Shown here piece after piece: positions 12,054 through 22,960 of a stretch of DNA of 64,000 nt (within the stretch, counting starts at the first letter, position 1; every line of letters begins with the position of its first letter). This DNA comes from Dioszegia crocea (lineage: Eukaryota; Basidiomycota; Tremellomycetes; Tremellales; Bulleribasidiaceae): NCBI GenBank assembly GCA_001600615.1, contig BCKK01000008.1:434001-498000 (forward strand), in the 5' to 3' direction. The notes under the pieces are model-generated. The model worked only from the letters and a program-made list of their open reading frames with translations. It searched no databases and had not been told where the DNA came from. Both the position numbers and the translations under genes were made by a program.

Positions 12054-15000
12054 ATGAGTAACGCTCACGAAATCTCACCTGTGTCTCGGCCGACCTACGA
12101 TCAGCCGCTCGACGACAAGTACGATGAGAAGTACGACGACAAAGATATCCAGATAGCTCCTGCGGGCCATATGGATGTGTCTGAGAAGTCGCATGTCATA
12201 CGGTGAGTACAGCATCGGTATGCCAGCGCGAAGCTGACAAGACAGCGAGCTCGATGTGACCCGGGACGAGGTGCTCTCCATGGAGGCCAAAATCGATGAT
12301 CTGAGTTTAGAGCGGACCATGCATGTAAGTATTCTCCTGATGTACTTGGACAACAGCTGACACTTTAGATCATTCGCCATGTCAGAGATATCCACAAGTA
12401 CGACCAAAACTTCCCCGGATCCGCTCTCGCCCGAATGAACGAATTCTTGGAGGATCCGGCCATCATCGAGAACCCCGAGAAGCACGAGGACATCATCAAC
12501 GAGATGAAGATGGAGGCCATCATCTCTACCGAGAACTCCCCTTACGCCGAAGTCCGCGCCAACGTCGATGCCACCGACGATATCAACATGCCATCCCTCA
12601 CAATCCGAGTCTGGATTATCGGGTGTATCTTCTCAGCCGCTGGGTCTTTCATCGACTCCTTCTTCCTCATGCGTAACCCCCCTGTCTACATCGGTGCCAA
12701 CGTCGCTCAGCTCTTGGCTTGTAAGTTTAGAGACGGCTGGGATTCGAATTGAGCTCATTCCCCAGATCCCTGCGGCAAAGGTCTCGAAAAGATCTTGCCT
12801 GACTGGCGCTTCAAGCTCTTTGGTCGCCAACACTCTCTGAACCCAGGCCGCTTTAGTAAGAAGGAGCACATGCTGTGAGTTTGACCCATGTGGAGATCGG
12901 CATAGAGCTTACGCCAATAGGATCACCATAATGGCTGCTGTTTCGTTTGGAGCGTCTTACACCACCTACATCGTTCCAACTCAGGCCCTACCACAATATT
13001 TCGGCGAGAATTACGCGAGGAGCTTCGGCTACCAGATCCTCGGTTCGATCGGTATCAACTTCGCCGGCTATGGTCTTGCTGGACTCACCAGGCGGTTCCT
13101 TGTCTATCCCGCAGCGGCAGTCTGGCCTGCGTCCCTATCCGTCATGGCGTTGAACAAGGCATTCCACACCGAGACGAACGAGCCAGTCAAGGGTCCCTTC
13201 GGCCGGATGTACACACTCTCTCGACAGCGATTCTTCCTCTACGCCTTCCTCTTCATGTTTGTGTGAGTCACCTCCTAGTTCAGTCGGGAACCGCTTTACT
13301 GACAAGGCAGCTACTTCTTCTTCCCCGGTTTCATCTTCCAGGCTCTTTCCTACTTCTCCTGGATGACCTGGATCTCGCCCAACAATGTCGCACTCTCCGC
13401 CATCACCTCTCCTCTCGGTGGTCTCGGCTTCAACCCTATCCCTACGTTCGACTGGAACGTCATGTCCATCTGGCTCGTCCCCCTCACTATTCCCACTTTC
13501 GCCATCATGAACCAGTTTGTGGGTCTGGTCGTCATCGTCCCTATGTAAGTCTTATCTTTACCCATCCCTGCTCTACATATCTGACAGAACAGTATTGCGG
13601 CTGTGTGGTTCTCCAATGCCTGGAACACCGGATACCTGCCCATCAATGACAACCACACATGGTAAGTACAGTATGGGCCATCTCATCTCGATCAGGGCTG
13701 ACTAGTCCCAGGAGCAACACCGGCGGACGATTCAACGTTTCCAAAATTCTTACCGACTCGAAGCTCGACGTGACCAAGTACCAAAACTACAGTCAACCTT
13801 GGGTCAGCGCCGGTTTCGCCGTCACATTCGCTGCCTACTTTGGTACGTGTCCCCTTTTTGCGTGGCAGTCGATGACAAGCTGATTCTCTAGCACTTTACG
13901 GAGCCACTGTATCCTATGTTGTCATCTACCATCGTCAGCAAATCATGTCCGCCGGCAAACAAGTGTGGAGGAGCTGTCTCTCGACTCTCCGTCTTCGGCG
14001 CAACGACGAGGACGAGGACGAGTTCGCCGAGGACATCCACGCGAAGATTATGAAGAACTACAAGGATGTTCCGGAGTGGGTTTACGCCATCGTCCTAGTC
14101 GCCGCAGCCGCCATTGGAATGATCGGTATCGGTATCTACCCCACGCAAACCTCCCCCGTCGTCGTCATCTTCGGTATCATCATGCCCTTCATCGCTCTTG
14201 TCCCTATCGGTCTCGTCCAATCCGTTACCGGTATCCAAGTCGCAATGAATGTCCTCGCTGAGCTCATTGGCGGTTCCTTCGTCGAGGGTAACGCCAACGC
14301 CCTCATCTGGTTCAAGACCTACGGTTACATCTCCTGCTACCAGGCCCTAGCCTTCATCAACGATTTGAAGCTCGCCCATTATACCCACATTCCCCCTTAT
14401 CACACCTTTGCCTGCCAAATGGTCGCCACTACCATCTTCACCTTTGTTTCCGCCGGTATCCTCAACTTCCAAATGAGCTTTAAGGATGTGTGCACGGCCA
14501 AGGCAGCCTTCGGCTTCACCTGCCCCGGTCACAACACATTCTTCACTTCGGCGGTCTTCTGGGGGACCCTCAGTCCCAACAGGCTGTTCGGGGCTGGTAG
14601 GCGGTACAACATGATGTTGCTAGGTTTCCCCATTGGTATCCTGCTCCCCATTAGTAAGTCAATATCTACCTGCGCCATTTTCTTATACTGACATTGACAG
14701 TACACTACCTCCTGCGCCGAAAATACCCACGGTCAGAATTCCTACGACAAGTCCACCCCGTCATGCTCTGCGCCGGTCCCGCTCTTTGGGGCTCGCCTTA
14801 TAACCTCGGAAACTTCTTGCCCAACGTCTACGTCACCGTCTTCTCCTGGCAGTACATCCGACGCAAGTACCCTGCGTTCTGGAACAAGTTCAACTTCACC
14901 CTCGCCGCTGCCTTCCCTGCCGGGATTGCCATCTCCGCTGTCGTCATCTTCTTTGCGCTCCAGCTGCCGAATGGCGGATTCAGCATTGACTGGTGGGGCA

Positions 15001-15101
15001 ACAACGTCGTCGGCGAGGGATGCGATGCGGGTTGTCCCTTGTTGGACATTCCTGATGTTGGGTACTTTGGTCCTGAGCCGGGAACCAACTCTTTCACTTA
15101 G
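12054..15101 (+). CDS. Oligopeptide transporter (OPT family)
   Basis: Proton-coupled uptake of small peptides (tetra/pentapeptides or glutathione in known members) across the plasma membrane. Ten exons: 12054-12202, 12246-12324, 12369-12720, 12766-12874, 12921-13262, 13311-13544, 13593-13661, 13712-13842, 13892-14653, 14701-15101; all phases join. Family marks are the N-terminal ENSPYAEVRANVDATDD, then MPSLTIRVWIIG, NPGRFSKKEHMLITIMA, YFFFPGFIFQALSYFSWMTWI, the GNANALIWFKTYGY block, QMSFKDVC, GAGRRYNMMLLGFPIG and WGSPYNLGNFLPN. Many hydrophobic segments fit the 12-16 helix topology. The N-terminal 60 residues are charged and cytosolic, with a YDEKYDDK stretch. The C-terminus PGTNSFT lies on the cytosolic or vacuolar side by family precedent. 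Confidence 0.95.
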
Positions 15102-15494
15102 GCGAGGACGGTCTTTTGTATTCTTCCATTGTTGAGTTGTCTTGGAGGCGGTCTTTGAAGAGTTGGGGGTAAAAGTAGTTCATCAGACCTAGTAGTGATC
15201 ATAGAACTGGGTATTGAACATGTATTGTTAATCAGCATTCCTTTCTGTATCCCATGATGAGAAAAGTGATGTATTGCTAAATGTCCATATACATCGACGC
15301 TGACCGATAATACTCCCCACAGACCTTACGCCGCCTTCTCCGTTGGAGCTTCCTGCGCCACATCACTCAGATCCGGCAACATGAGCGGTCCCGGCTGAAA
15401 GCACATGGTGCGCAATACGTCGAGTTGCGTCTGCTGCATCCAGGTCTGTGGACGTTGATAGATTTGTCGATCGATCAGAGACAGATAGGTTGGG
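15102..15494. other. Convergent 3' spacer between OPT transporter and GDPD gene
   Basis: A/T-richer sequence with no supportable gene. It carries the 3' ends of two converging transcripts. Confidence 0.5.
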
Positions 15495-17059
15495 TTAAAT
15501 GAGTTTGGAAGAATTGGCCGAAGCGGTATTTTCGGCCCAGGTGAGGATGGATTCGGGGATAAAGGAATCACGGCGTGGTCGTGCGGGTGGATTGAAAGGC
15601 GACGTAGGAGGGGAAGAAGGATCCGAGGGGGGATTGGTATCGTCGAGAGGTGAAGAAGTCGGGATGGGTTCAGGAGGAGTAGCGAGGTATTGGGCGAGTT
15701 GTTCAGAGGTAGGAAGAGCACCGTGAGCTCCAACCCAATATCTTCCTAACGCCTGGAAGCCTACATGTGCTATTGAGTAGTATTTCCAAGAACTCCAGCC
15801 GAACAGTGATCCCTTTATACCGGGTATAGAGAGTAATTCGTGATTGGCCACAACCTAATATCAGTCTAGATGATAACTGGTAAGACTCACCTCTTTCTTC
15901 AATGCCGTCAAGACCCCTACGCGATCTGTCAATACAGCCTTGACACCCCAGCTCATTGCGATCTTCATTTCCCCGGGATCATTCACTGTCCATACGCAAA
16001 CCTCTTTGCCCGCCTCTCGACATTCTCGGAGAAACGCCTGGCCCGATCCAGACATGAGTACGGCGAAGGCGATGGAGAAGCCGGAGCAGGCCTCCCAGAA
16101 AAATGTCCGGGCGATGGGGAGGGAAAAGCCGATATGGTAACGCGTAAGTAAGGGGAGGTGGCGGAGGGCTGAACGGATGAAGAGGGGGTGCCAGAGGCCC
16201 AGGATGAGGCGAGGGGCAAGGAGGGTTTCCCAGTCGGTATACGTCCTGAGGAGTCAGCAAGGCCATCAAGGCAGGGGAGGCACGTACGCTATTATGCGAG
16301 CCATCTCAGGCTAGCTTGTCAGCTTGTCATTCTACCGGGTATATGAGCGATACGACTTACGAAAAGCCTCTCTGGGTCATTCTGCATCTTGCAGTCGAGC
16401 TGTCTTGTCAGCTCTGCGCAAGTCGCGTGCCTGGCGACATAGTAGCCTAGAGCTTACATTCAGAGACACATGCATATTCTCAGGCTATACCATCAGCATC
16501 ATTTCAGACAACTTCCCGTCAAAGACTGACCTCCATCAGTAGCGCAACAAGCTCCGAGAACAGCGGTATGGGCTGTACAGGCTCTTTTGTCGTTCTCACA
16601 TGTCTGCCCTGATCAGCCTGTCATCGACCCCTCCTCGCAGCACCGTAGACTCACTCAATGACATCCTTCCATGGCTGATTCTTAATGAGGCCCTTCCCAT
16701 TTGTCGTTCTGTCCAAAGTAGGATCATGAAACATGAGCACGTAGCCGTCCGAAGTGGCATGCAGGTCTGAAGAGGGATCAGCGCGGCCATTCTCCCATGT
16801 GCCGTCTAAAAGGACTTGCCAGACTCTATACCGTCCGCACCCTCCAGTATCGCCGCTCGGAAACTCGCCAGGCTGAGCTTTTTCAGCTCTGGAGGTCATC
16901 AAAGGGGCGATGAAGTACTAACGTGTTTTCTGGTAGATGCGCGCTGGCGCCTCGATGTCCCCAGCATTCTACATCTTTGGGCATACGAAAGGAGCCTGGA
17001 GCGATGGATAGTTCATTCGGTGATGAGGACGAGGAAGTCGCTGGCGCATTATCGGTCAT
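15495..17059 (-). CDS. Glycerophosphodiester phosphodiesterase family protein, Pgc1-like
   Basis: Likely hydrolyses phosphatidylglycerol or glycerophosphodiesters; yeast Pgc1 is a phosphatidylglycerol phospholipase C. It is read right to left from ATG 17059 through about eight short exons. Exons 1 and 2 are 17059-16923 and 16872-16820; the second intron (16767-16819) is GC-AG. The active-site pattern is complete: CWGHRGASAHLPEN (catalytic His), IESDLHATSDG (metal-binding Glu and Asp), and VLMFHDPTLDRTTNGKG (second His). Later exons give PENMHVSLN, LDCKMQNDPERLF, LILGLWHPLF, and the C-terminal VCVWTVNDPGEM with AVLTDRVG. After the barrel there is a hydrophobic region and a Pro/Ser-rich tail of about 60 residues. 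Exon edges inside 15850-16700 are approximate. Confidence 0.9.
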
Positions 17060-17471
17060 GGTGACAGATGGCTTCCAAGTGTAGTTCGATGTTGATGAGG
17101 CAGCTTGCTCTACTTTGACAGCTCGGGCTTTGGCGATGATCTCGATTGCGAGTGAATAGTGGGTTCACAGCTGTGTTGAATGAGAATAAAGGATCTCAAG
17201 CTCACGAGGCGATGCAAATAGAGAAATGAATGAAGGAAGCAAGCTGCAGACTTATATGATGGTCTAGGACCTGAGCTCGGCCATCGGGCTCCGGTCACAG
17301 GCCGCACGTGTTGGTGCTTCCAGGTCATTGCCTCTTCTCAAGCAAACCTGGACAGGCCGCCCTTGAACTTGTACCCAGCCCCAGAAGCAGAGAAGTGGCC
17401 TCGTCAGATCACCCAATACCACTCTATGAACCAAACGGAAAAAGACTCCCAACACCTACACCAGCCCTAGC
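17060..17471. other. Intergenic: promoter of the GDPD gene and 3' flank of the acyltransferase
   Basis: No gene is supportable. Both neighbours are on the minus strand, so this region must contain the GDPD promoter. Confidence 0.45.
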
Positions 17472-19669
17472 CTACTCCCCCTCCGTCTCACCCCCGCTAC
17501 TCGCTGCCCAATCTCCCTTATCTCCACGCGGACCGCCCAGCCTCGCGCCCTTCTCCCTGAGGTACCTAACCACCTCCCCTCCTTCTCTCCCACCGCGCGG
17601 GAAGACTCCAGCCTGATCAAGCTCCTTCAACGCCTCTTCCCTCCGATCAACCTCACCGCCATACGTCGTCGCGAGCCAGAATGAAGCTGAAACTTGATTA
17701 TTGCCCTTTTCAAGCTCGAGCAATACCGAGGCCAGTAACTTGGCAGCTTCGATCCGGACTCGAAGGACGTGTCGGACTAGCACGCGCGAGGGTAGACGGG
17801 CCGGGCGAGTGTATACTTCTCGAGGAACCGATGGAGGTAGACCGGCGACTTTGGGTGGGTTTGGCGCGAACGAGGCCGCTTTGGACAGGAAGGAATTTAG
17901 GTTGTATTCAAATCGGCTCGGAAGCCATAATCCGATCAGTAGTCGCCAGGCAGCTACGAGCCGTTTCATCCTTTCTATCAGCTGATGTTCGTGGACGGTA
18001 GGATGGAACTTACCCAGTGTAATTGTCATCAATGAGAGCAGCGTGATATCTGCCCAAGACCCAGACTATCCCAGCAGCCAACGCCGAGCCTAGGGGTACC
18101 TGCCTAAACATTGCCCAGAAAGAAAAGAAGAGCACGGGATAAGTGAGCAGAGTGAGAATCATCCCAAATGCAATCTTCATTTGCGCTTGCGTTTCCATTT
18201 CATCTTCCGCCAATCTGGCGCCGAGGACGCCGACGACATATACGGGCAGGTGGGTGAGAAGGGGGACGAGGAAGAATGGGAGGCGGATAGAAGCGAGTAG
18301 GGAGTCTTTGATCAAGAGGTAGATTGCAAAGAAGCGATTGGGGAGGGAGATGGGTGCTTTGGGATCGAGATTCTGTGGGAGGGGTAGGTCGGTCAAGGCC
18401 GCGTTGGACAGTCGGGATGAAACGAGAAGGCGACCGTAGGTGACTAGGAGTGTTTTGAGCTCGTTGATTCGCTCATTTGATGGCGTTGAGAATAGGTCGA
18501 CTAGCCTGAGGATTAGCTTTGGAGACGACAAAGGCTTACGTTTGTGACACATTCACGTAGTCTGGTAGAGCAAGATCTGATTCCTTCTCCCATAGAAGTT
18601 CCCGGGCCATTTGAGCGGCAATGGCGGCGTCCCTACAGATATCAGCTCAGAAACCCAGACCAGAGCTGGCTCAGTTCAACTAACCAATCAGGCGCATTGA
18701 CCGTGTGCTGCCAGAACTCCAACTCGATGCGCCGCGTCAACCGCTTGACAGCCAACTTTGACTCTCCCTCTGATTCCGACAAGAACTGCGTTTCAAATTC
18801 CTCGGTCGATATGGGTTCACCACAACTAGTACACATCAGCACTGATTCAAGTTAATAAATCATTGGACGTACTGAACAACAACTCGACTCCTATACTTTG
18901 CTTTATCGGCATAAGCGATAGAGATGGGCACAACAACAGCCTTCCGTCCTTTCTTTTGACCGGCATTTTCTGGCGTTCCTTGTAGATATCGGACATACTC
19001 CATTGCGGCCCAGCTGACACCATCTTTAAGAGGAATCATGTGAGGTTCGGTATGGGATGTGCCTTCTGGGAAGACGCCGACGCATTCTCCTAGAGCAAGA
19101 GCTGGCAAGTTAGCTCTTTCATCCTGCACTCGTATCTGGTTGGGCGGGGAAGCTTACCCTCAAAGGTACCGCGGAACAGCGTCTGATTGTTCTTGTTCTT
19201 CCTGTCGACCGCTGATTTATCAGCTTCACTCATTTGGCATGAAGGTCACACGCACCGATATTCCCAGCATTTCTTAGTAATGCACCAACTGCTGGGTTTT
19301 TGAATAGCGAATCTTTCACCTTGACGCCATCAGCTATGCGCGACGACGATATGTCGAACGACTCGCTAGCTCACCCAATAGTGTAGCTTGTGCTGTTTGG
19401 GAACCACGTTGCTCAAGACGCATGGCTAAGGTGTCAGGACTGCCCACTCGATATCAAAGGAGTGGACGTACGTCAACAGCCATATTTGTGTGTGTACACG
19501 CGCTGGATCATCAGCCCAGACCTCTTGTGCTTGATCTATATACTCACAAGATGACAGGTCCCTCATCAGGCACATTGTCTGCACCAATCACCTCGATGCT
19601 GCTGAAGAATGTAGTTATGGCCGAGTTGGCCAGCTGACGGATAGGCTCGTGCGTGAAACCGAAAGGCAT
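17472..19669 (-). CDS. Glycerol-3-phosphate / dihydroxyacetone-phosphate acyltransferase (Gpt2/Sct1 type)
   Basis: Catalyses the first acylation in phosphatidic acid synthesis in the endoplasmic reticulum. ATG 19669 opens MPFGFTHEPIRQLAN and introns are frequent. The PlsC motifs appear in order: CTHTNMAVD (block I His and Asp), HKLHYW, the region before FRGTFE, and GVFPEGTSHTEPHMIPLKDG (block III). The following VVVPISIAY is the block IV core. Downstream are a region rich in hydrophobic segments encoded at 18030-18330 (LLIKDSLLASIRLPFFLVPLL, then AFGMILTLLTYPVLFFSFWAM) and a Ser/Gly-rich C-terminal tail, matching the membrane-anchored C-terminal half of yeast Gpt2/Sct1. The near neighbour GDPD gene also acts on glycerolipids; no coupling can be shown from sequence. 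Confidence 0.92.
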
Positions 19670-20560
19670 GATCGGATGTAGCTACCACGGTGAGATGAGG
19701 GCGAGTTCTTATGGGTTAATAGTGACAGAGTGGACTGGTAGCGCCAAGATGACCCTGTAGCTGATTGTACGGCCTATAGGGTATGAGACTGAGGTCAAGT
19801 GACAGGTCGTGAAGGAGGCCTCAGGCCTCAGGCCTCAGGCTTGGGCCGGCCGGGTGTTCGGGAATTGTTGCAACCTATTGCAACGTTATACGTAACCGGT
19901 CATCGTCGCATACCGTGTACCGTGCCTGAAAATTCTGATCTTTGTGCTCCAAGAGGCTCCAAGCTGCCTTGAAATTGCTACACTTCACTTCCATAATGCA
20001 TAATGCCCATCATTCAGTCATCATACTCGTCGCCTTGGAAGCTCTTCGGCAGAGCACGTCCCGCTAGATCCCACTTATAATGAAATCGAACATGCGCACG
20101 AAGCGTGAACACCCCGGAATCCCAAAGGAGGTCAGCCTCAACCCTTGATCTGGATCGGTCCATCAGAGTGTGGGCATGAAGGGACGCGATGACGAGTACG
20201 TATTCTCCACCATATGTCAGGCCCTCTTTACTGCTGAGCTTTGGCTTTGACGCGGAGCTGACCTCTGAAGCTATTTTCGGCCGAAGGACGTCCCCATCAG
20301 ATCAACATTCTAGCGCCCATTCTTAGGGGGTCCGAGCTTTGTGTGCTGTTGTTTCAGCCCGATCTCTGGAGATCTCTGGCCTATCTTACCGATCGGTACA
20401 CACAGGACGATGTTATGCCACACAGACCCACCATTGCGCTTAAGCTCTCTTAAGGCACCGGAGTCATGAGGCCGTTGGAAACGATATCTGCGGATTCCCA
20501 CAATAGATCCTCCCTCTCCGCCATCACCGCTACCCTACATACGCATCCACACCGTCCACA
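19670..20560. other. Divergent intergenic region upstream of the acyltransferase and aegerolysin copy A
   Basis: Nearly 0.9 kb without a gene. It includes a short AGGCCTC triplicate at 19816-19836. No TATA box is obvious near the copy A start. Confidence 0.5.
19816..19840. repeat. AGGCCTC tandem repeat, 3 copies plus AGGC
   Basis: Three perfect 7-bp copies (19816-19836) followed by AGGC and a GGCCGGCCGGG stretch. Each copy contains the palindrome AGGCCT. It lies about 150 bp upstream of the minus-strand acyltransferase ATG, so it could be a regulatory site or simple-sequence DNA. Confidence 0.8.
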
Positions 20561-21192
20561 ATGCCTCCAATGGTACCCACCCCTTTAGCACTCAGCTTAC
20601 CCTCCGCATTCGTGGGCTTGGGTTACGCCTGGTTTGTCGAAATCACAATCCGCAACAATACCGATTCAACCCTCAAATTCGAGAATGCCGCTTATTCATC
20701 AGGCAAATTCTACACCGACTGTAAGTTGCCTGACCATCCTTCCCATTCCCTACTTCTGGAGCATCTACTAATAATCCAGGCCAGAAAGACAATGACATTC
20801 TCCCTGCCGATCTCAACAAAACCATCATCCCCGCTCATAGCGATTACGTATTTGGGGCGTGCGGACTCGAGCGCTATCATACCGGCTGCTTGGGCGTCTT
20901 CGACCTCATTGCGGAGAATGGAATGAGGGCTCTTCATATCAGCTACTGGTCCCCGCCTAGCGATATCCCTTACTTCATCGTCAGCGCCCCCTCTCTCGAT
21001 TCGGGCTGGATCGTGTCTACGGCCGGCGTCAATCTCACTCCTGGTGGTCCGCTAGGATATGTCGATGTGAGTATTGATTACATTGGCCAGAAGTTGGTAT
21101 GTTCATTCTCTGGCTTTGTCTGCTCTTCCTTCTAAAGCTGACAACCTATGCAGCCTTCAAAGTTACCTACCGGCTTCTGGGTCAAGCATTGA
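20561..21192 (+). CDS. Aegerolysin family protein, copy A (extended at both ends)
   Basis: Aegerolysins are small beta-sandwich proteins that bind sphingolipid-containing membranes; some act with a MACPF partner to form pores. Exons are 20561-20720, 20780-21096 and 21154-21192, in phase, for about 171 residues. Conserved positions shared with copies B and C: WFVEITIRN, GKFYTDC across the phase-1 intron, KDND, FGACG, a Cys-containing block (GCLGVFDL), PYFIVSAP, SGWI and GPLGYVDVSI. Compared with B, A starts 23 codons earlier: the position of B's initiator ATG is TTG (Leu) here. A also runs past B's stop into an extra exon ending TGFWVKH. The N-terminal extension is hydrophobic (ALSLPSAFVGLG) but not a clear signal peptide. 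The second intron contains the usual AAGCTGAC branch-like site. If it is not spliced, the frame stops at 21135 instead. Confidence 0.8.
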
Positions 21193-21866
21193 TGGGTGTG
21201 CCGTCAATCCGGTGTATAAGGATCGAGATTCCGGCCACGACTGATTGTAGTATACACACCAGCGTCATGTATCATTCATAGTTGCAGGAGGTGACGGTGC
21301 AGCACTACTCGACGCTCGGACACCGCCGTGCTCGAAGTACCAGCTTGACCAAGGCGCTTGAATAGAAGGAAAGGCATCTGGCAGTCAACAGGGTAGATCA
21401 GGGTTGAACGACCCTGAGTGCGACATGGACTCGACATCCCCGACAGAAGCCAAAGGACCTGTGTGGGCTGTGTTTCTCTAAACACACACTAAGCGTCCTT
21501 TGGACACGCAACTCCCTCGAAATTATCCGCGGCGCTAATTCGAGGTCCGAGCTTGCGCCTTTTTCGGTTGATTGATTACCCTGATGAATACACACTAATG
21601 TCATTACGCACAGGCTCTTCGGCTCAGTCGTCAAGGCAACTGATCATGGGTCCACATAGTCATCAGCTTGGCAACGCCTCAACCGAACAGTCCAAGCGTC
21701 AGTTATCCCTCAGTGGTATATAAGCGCGACCGCCCTCGCCCACATCTTCTCTTCCCCATCATTCTTCCTCCAACTTCCACACCACCACAACTCCGCCGCT
21801 AATCCCCTTCACCACTTCCCCCTTACCACCCACCCCAAACCCAACCCACACCACACTCCAGCAACA
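21193..21866. other. Intergenic between aegerolysin copies A and B
   Basis: No gene is supportable in this 674-bp stretch. The final 150 bp hold the core promoter of copy B, including a TATA box and a C/T/A-rich leader. Confidence 0.55.
21717..21723 (+). promoter_or_regulatory. TATA box of aegerolysin copy B
   Basis: TATATAA lies 150 bp upstream of the copy B ATG and is followed by GCGCGACC and a pyrimidine-rich leader. It is the clearest TATA element seen near any gene here. TATA promoters in fungi often mark inducible genes. Confidence 0.6.
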
Positions 21867-22362
21867 ATGGGCTACGCCAACTTTGTCGAAATCACCATCC
21901 ACAACTCCAGCTCCTCCATCATCAAGTTCCAGAACGCCGCGCACGAGTGGGGCAAGTTCTATACCGACTGTAAGTCTCCTCCCTTCATCCTCCCCAACTC
22001 GAGCAGTCTTCCATCCTTCTCATCTTCACTTCTTTGGCACCGCTGACGCTATAGCCAAGAAAGACAACGAGCTCTCCCCCCACGACCTCAACAAAAAGAC
22101 CATCCCTGCCAAAAGCGACTACATCCTCGGCGCGTGCGGTCGCGAGAACGCCTCATCAGGCTGCCAAGGCACCTTCGAGCTCTATACCGAGGACGGTGTC
22201 AAGGTCGCCCATATCGCCTACATGTCCCCTTACAACGGTACCCCTTACTTCACTGTCGATGCGCCCTCCATGGGCTCGGGTTGGATCGCTTCGGCTTCGG
22301 GCGCCAACACTACGATTGGTCCGCTTGGCGAAGTCAAGTTGACCATTGCTCATATTGAGTGA
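21867..22362 (+). CDS. Aegerolysin family protein, copy B (canonical length)
   Basis: Two exons, 21867-21969 and 22055-22362, with a phase-1 intron of 85 nt, give 136 residues, the usual aegerolysin size. The start MGYANFVEITIHN leads directly into the fold and there is no signal peptide, as is typical of the family. Recognisable positions are the Trp-containing EWGKFYTD, KKDNELSP, the central LGACGRENASSGCQGTFELY, PYFTVDAP, SGWIASASG and the last strand GPLGEVKLTIAHIE. Only this copy keeps the Trp before GKFY; copies A and C have SSGKF and QRGKF. A probable intron lies just after the stop. Copy B is therefore the best candidate for retained lipid binding; which lipid it binds is not predictable by eye. 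Confidence 0.88.
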
Positions 22363-22960
22363 AGGGTGAGTCTTGCCTTGTTTTTGAAATTTGGCCTGTA
22401 GCTGATCATCAGGCTGTTAGCAAGACTACAACCGAGGAGAAGCGGCGGAGTGGGGAGTGAGGAGATTGGCTGGGACTACTCGTAGGCTTCAGTAGACTCG
22501 TGATGCATCATTGTAGGCTGCATTCGCGAAGATCACTCATTCATGCCCTTCGTCAGACCGACCAAGCTGGCTATCACCACTCACATCTTCCCTCACATCT
22601 GAGGGACCTCGTCAACCGGCGGTGGTCAGATTGCGGTGCTTCCTGCCTCCAATGCGGCGAGCGTTCCGGCCGGCCGGGCCTATCCTCCCTGAGGCGATCC
22701 GAGCGCAAAATGAGATCTGACGGATGGGTGACGGGGTTGTGTGTGTGTGTGTGTGTGTGTATATACAAAGGACTGATGTCAGGAGTTATTAGCGTGACTA
22801 GACCGGATCACAATTCGCTTCTCGTCAGAGCTGATGACTAATCTGTCCAGGTGAAAGGATCTTCCTCCTCCCTCAACGTCTCTCCTTCCTCTCCTCGACC
22901 TTGCCCCCACCCAAACATCCCAACTTCAGACCCAACTCCAACACCCAACTCCCATCCACA
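22363..22960. other. Intergenic between copies B and C, with probable 3'-UTR intron and GT microsatellite
   Basis: GTGAGT at 22366 and GCTGATCATCAG ending at 22412 fit a 47-nt intron in the copy B 3' UTR, starting 3 nt after the stop. Further on is a GT dinucleotide run. TATATAC at 22760-22766 and a C/T-rich leader precede copy C. No protein gene is supported. Confidence 0.55.
22736..22760. repeat. (GT)n microsatellite
   Basis: About 12 GT units, running into TATATAC roughly 195-200 bp before the copy C start codon. Its position next to a TATA-like element means length changes could affect transcription of copy C. Confidence 0.85.
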
